Shown here piece after piece: positions 9,208-10,475 of a DNA stretch of 10,475 nt (positions are counted from its first letter, which is position 1; the number at the start of each line of letters is the position of its first letter). Under the pieces are notes generated by a model. It was not told where the DNA came from. It made no database searches and saw only the letters and a list, made by a program, of their open reading frames with translations. The DNA is taken from positions 1 through 10,475 of the forward strand of contig CAYYXP010000207.1 in assembly GCA_964475685.1 (NCBI GenBank). The letters run 5' to 3'. This DNA comes from CAVVWJ01 sp964475685 (GTDB lineage: Bacteria; Gemmatimonadota; Gemmatimonadetes; Gemmatimonadales; GWC2-71-9). A program made the translations under genes and the position numbers.

Positions 9208-10475
9208 ACCTTCCTCCACTCCCGCCGCCTCACCGGCCCCGGGCTTCTTCTCGATCGCCCCGGGGCCGTCCTCGAGATCCAGATGGACGGGCCCGAACGC
9301 GAACGTGCCATCGCCCGGTGGCGCGCCGCCGCGCGCCTGATGCTCGACGCCGTCGGGTGGGAGGCGGAGGAGCCGGCCGTGCGCATGTACGCCGGCGGTG
9401 CAAGCCTCGCGCTGAGCGCGCCCCCGGACGCGCTCTACGCCGCGACCGACGTCAACGAATGGGCGTGGCGGGAGGCGGCCGCCGGGCCGGGCGAGCGCAG
9501 GCCGGAGTTCGAGGCGGAGGCCGAACGTCTCCGCGGCACCATCGGCGCCGAGCGCAATCCGCGGCTGCTCGCGCTCCGCGCGGCGGCCCGCACCCGCGGC
9601 CTCACCTTCCTGAGCGACGCCGAGACCGTGTCGGTGGGCTCCGGCACGGGGGCGCTGGTGTGGCCGGCGGCCGCGCTGCCGGCTCCCGAGCAGGTGGAGT
9701 GGGACCGGGTGCACGACATCCCCATCGTTCTCGTCACCGGGTCCAACGGCAAGACGACGGTCGTGCGGCTGCTCGCCGACATGGTCGAGGCGTCGGGGCA
9801 GTCGTCCGGCCTCACCTCCACCGACAGGGTGGAGGTCGGAGGGACGACGCTCGGCACCGGCGACTACTCCGGCCCGGGCGGCGCGCGGATGCTTCTGCGC
9901 CATCCCCGGGTCGAGACGGCCATCCTCGAAACCGCGCGCGGCGGATTGCTGCGCCGGGGCCTCGAGATCGAGCGTGCGGACGTGGCGGTGGTCACCAACA
10001 TCGCCGACGATCATCTCGGCGAGTTCGGTATCCAGTCGCTCGAGGCCCTCGCCGAAGCCAAGCTCCTCGTGGCGCGCGTGGTGACGCCGGAGGGCGCCGT
10101 GGTCCTCAACGCCGACGATCCCATCCTGGTGAAGGCGGCGTCAGCGATGCGCGTTCCGGTGATCTGGTTCTCGCTCGACGCGGGGCATCCCCAGGTGGCC
10201 GAACATCTTCGAACCGGCGGCCGCGCGGCAGTGGCCGATGGAGACCGACTCGTTTTGGCGGAGGGAGGCCGCCGCACCGTCGTTGCCCGGCTCGGCGAGG
10301 TCCCGATGACGCTCGGCGGCGCGGCGCGCCACAACGTGGCCAACGCCCTCGCCGCCATCGGTGCGGGCAGCGCGCTGGGGATCGAGCCGGAGGCGATGGC
10401 AGCGGCACTCCGGCGGTTCGCGACCGAGCCGGCGGACAACCCGGGTCGCGCCAACGTGTACCGGATCGGTGGTGT
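9205..10475 (+). CDS. CphA-like Mur ligase lacking the ATP-grasp domain, 3' partial
   Basis: A paralogue of the Mur-ligase half of CphA; at least 423 residues are visible before the window ends. Numbered from CTG 9205, residues 1-165 look like a shrunken CphA N-domain (SRRLTGPGLLLDRPGAVLE at 6-24). A stretch at 119-148 (PRLLALRAAARTRGLTFLSD...GSG) resembles the end of the CphA N-domain just before its ATP-grasp part. The Mur domain follows at once: GSNGKTT (179-185), GLTSTD, a Gly-rich TGDYSGPGGARM, LETARGGLLRRG, DDHLGEFG (268-275), LNADDP (301-306), HNVANALAA (376-384) and PGRANVY. The spacing leaves no room for an ATP-grasp domain and there is no HxxEH. The P-loop Lys (K183) is present, so ATP-dependent ligation is plausible, probably joining an amino acid to a carboxylate. 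Product and substrate are unknown; the likely field is cyanophycin-like polymer chemistry. No ATG, GTG or TTG precedes the conserved N-terminus in this frame; see the CTG entry. Confidence 0.85.
   Translation, partial: MTFLHSRRLTGPGLLLDRPGAVLEIQMDGPERERAIARWRAAARLMLDAVGWEAEEPAVRMYAGGASLALSAPPDALYAATDVNEWAWREAAAGPGERRPEFEAEAERLRGTIGAERNPRLLALRAAARTRGLTFLSDAETVSVGSGTGALVWPAAALPAPEQVEWDRVHDIPIVLVTGSNGKTTVVRLLADMVEASGQSSGLTSTDRVEVGGTTLGTGDYSGPGGARMLLRHPRVETAILETARGGLLRRGLEIERADVAVVTNIADDHLGEFGIQSLEALAEAKLLVARVVTPEGAVVLNADDPILVKAASAMRVPVIWFSLDAGHPQVAEHLRTGGRAAVADGDRLVLAEGGRRTVVARLGEVPMTLGGAARHNVANALAAIGAGSALGIEPEAMAAALRRFATEPADNPGRANVYRIGG
9234..9268 (+). repeat. Perfect 10-bp inverted repeat (GC stem-loop)
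   Basis: CGGCCCCGGG (9234-9243) and CCCGGGGCCG (9259-9268) are perfect reverse complements around a 15-nt loop. The stem is entirely G/C and would be very stable in RNA. It lies between the CTG (9205) and ATG (9283) start candidates of the second Mur-ligase gene and inside its conserved coding block. No T-run follows, so it is not a classical terminator. It may be a chance product of GC-rich codons (TGPG...RPGA) or may affect translation. Confidence 0.6.

Noticed and set aside
6348..9386. Very long open frame (about 1012 codons) antisense to cphA
   Set aside because: Its translation is low-complexity and rich in His, Arg, Gly and Asp with no recognisable domain; the + strand holds a complete CphA. 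Long antisense frames are expected from third-position GC bias.
9205..10475. Peptidoglycan Mur ligase (MurC-F) or folylpolyglutamate synthase identity for the last gene
   Set aside because: The Mur-domain motifs follow CphA closely and the N-terminal part resembles a reduced CphA N-domain rather than a Mur nucleotide-binding N-domain; it also sits directly behind cphA.

Overview
The window is GC-rich and fully coding on the + strand. Seven genes run head to tail with almost no space between them, and both the first and the last are cut by the window edges. The kinase opening (GRYLIERELGRGGMATVHLV) and the general style resemble Gemmatimonadota. That placement is an inference from sequence flavour, not a demonstrated assignment.

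Region 1 (about 1-3041) is a signalling pair. A membrane-anchored PAS-GGDEF-EAL cyclic-di-GMP protein, missing its 5' end, overlaps by one base the ATG of a soluble Hanks-type Ser/Thr kinase. Region 2 (3042-4393) is an 83-bp gap followed by a methyl-accepting-chemotaxis-type protein that has two membrane helices but no extracellular sensor domain.

Region 3 (4410-10475) is a cyanophycin (multi-L-arginyl-poly-L-aspartate) cluster with both breakdown and synthesis genes. The order is isoaspartyl dipeptidase (iadA type), cyanophycinase (cphB type), full-length cyanophycin synthetase (cphA), and a second CphA-like protein that keeps a reduced N-terminal domain and the Mur-ligase domain but has no ATP-grasp domain. 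Expected flow: CphA polymerises Asp and Arg, cyanophycinase cuts the polymer to beta-Asp-Arg, and the isoaspartyl dipeptidase releases Asp and Arg. The job of the ATP-grasp-less paralogue is not known from the sequence.

The points most worth following are the ATP-grasp-less CphA paralogue and its apparent lack of a normal start codon, the Glu that replaces the carbamylated Lys in the isoaspartyl dipeptidase, the metallopeptidase-like HxxEH motif in the CphA N-domain, and the sensorless chemoreceptor 16 bp upstream of the cyanophycin genes. I saw no tRNA, rRNA, CRISPR array, insertion sequence or attachment site.
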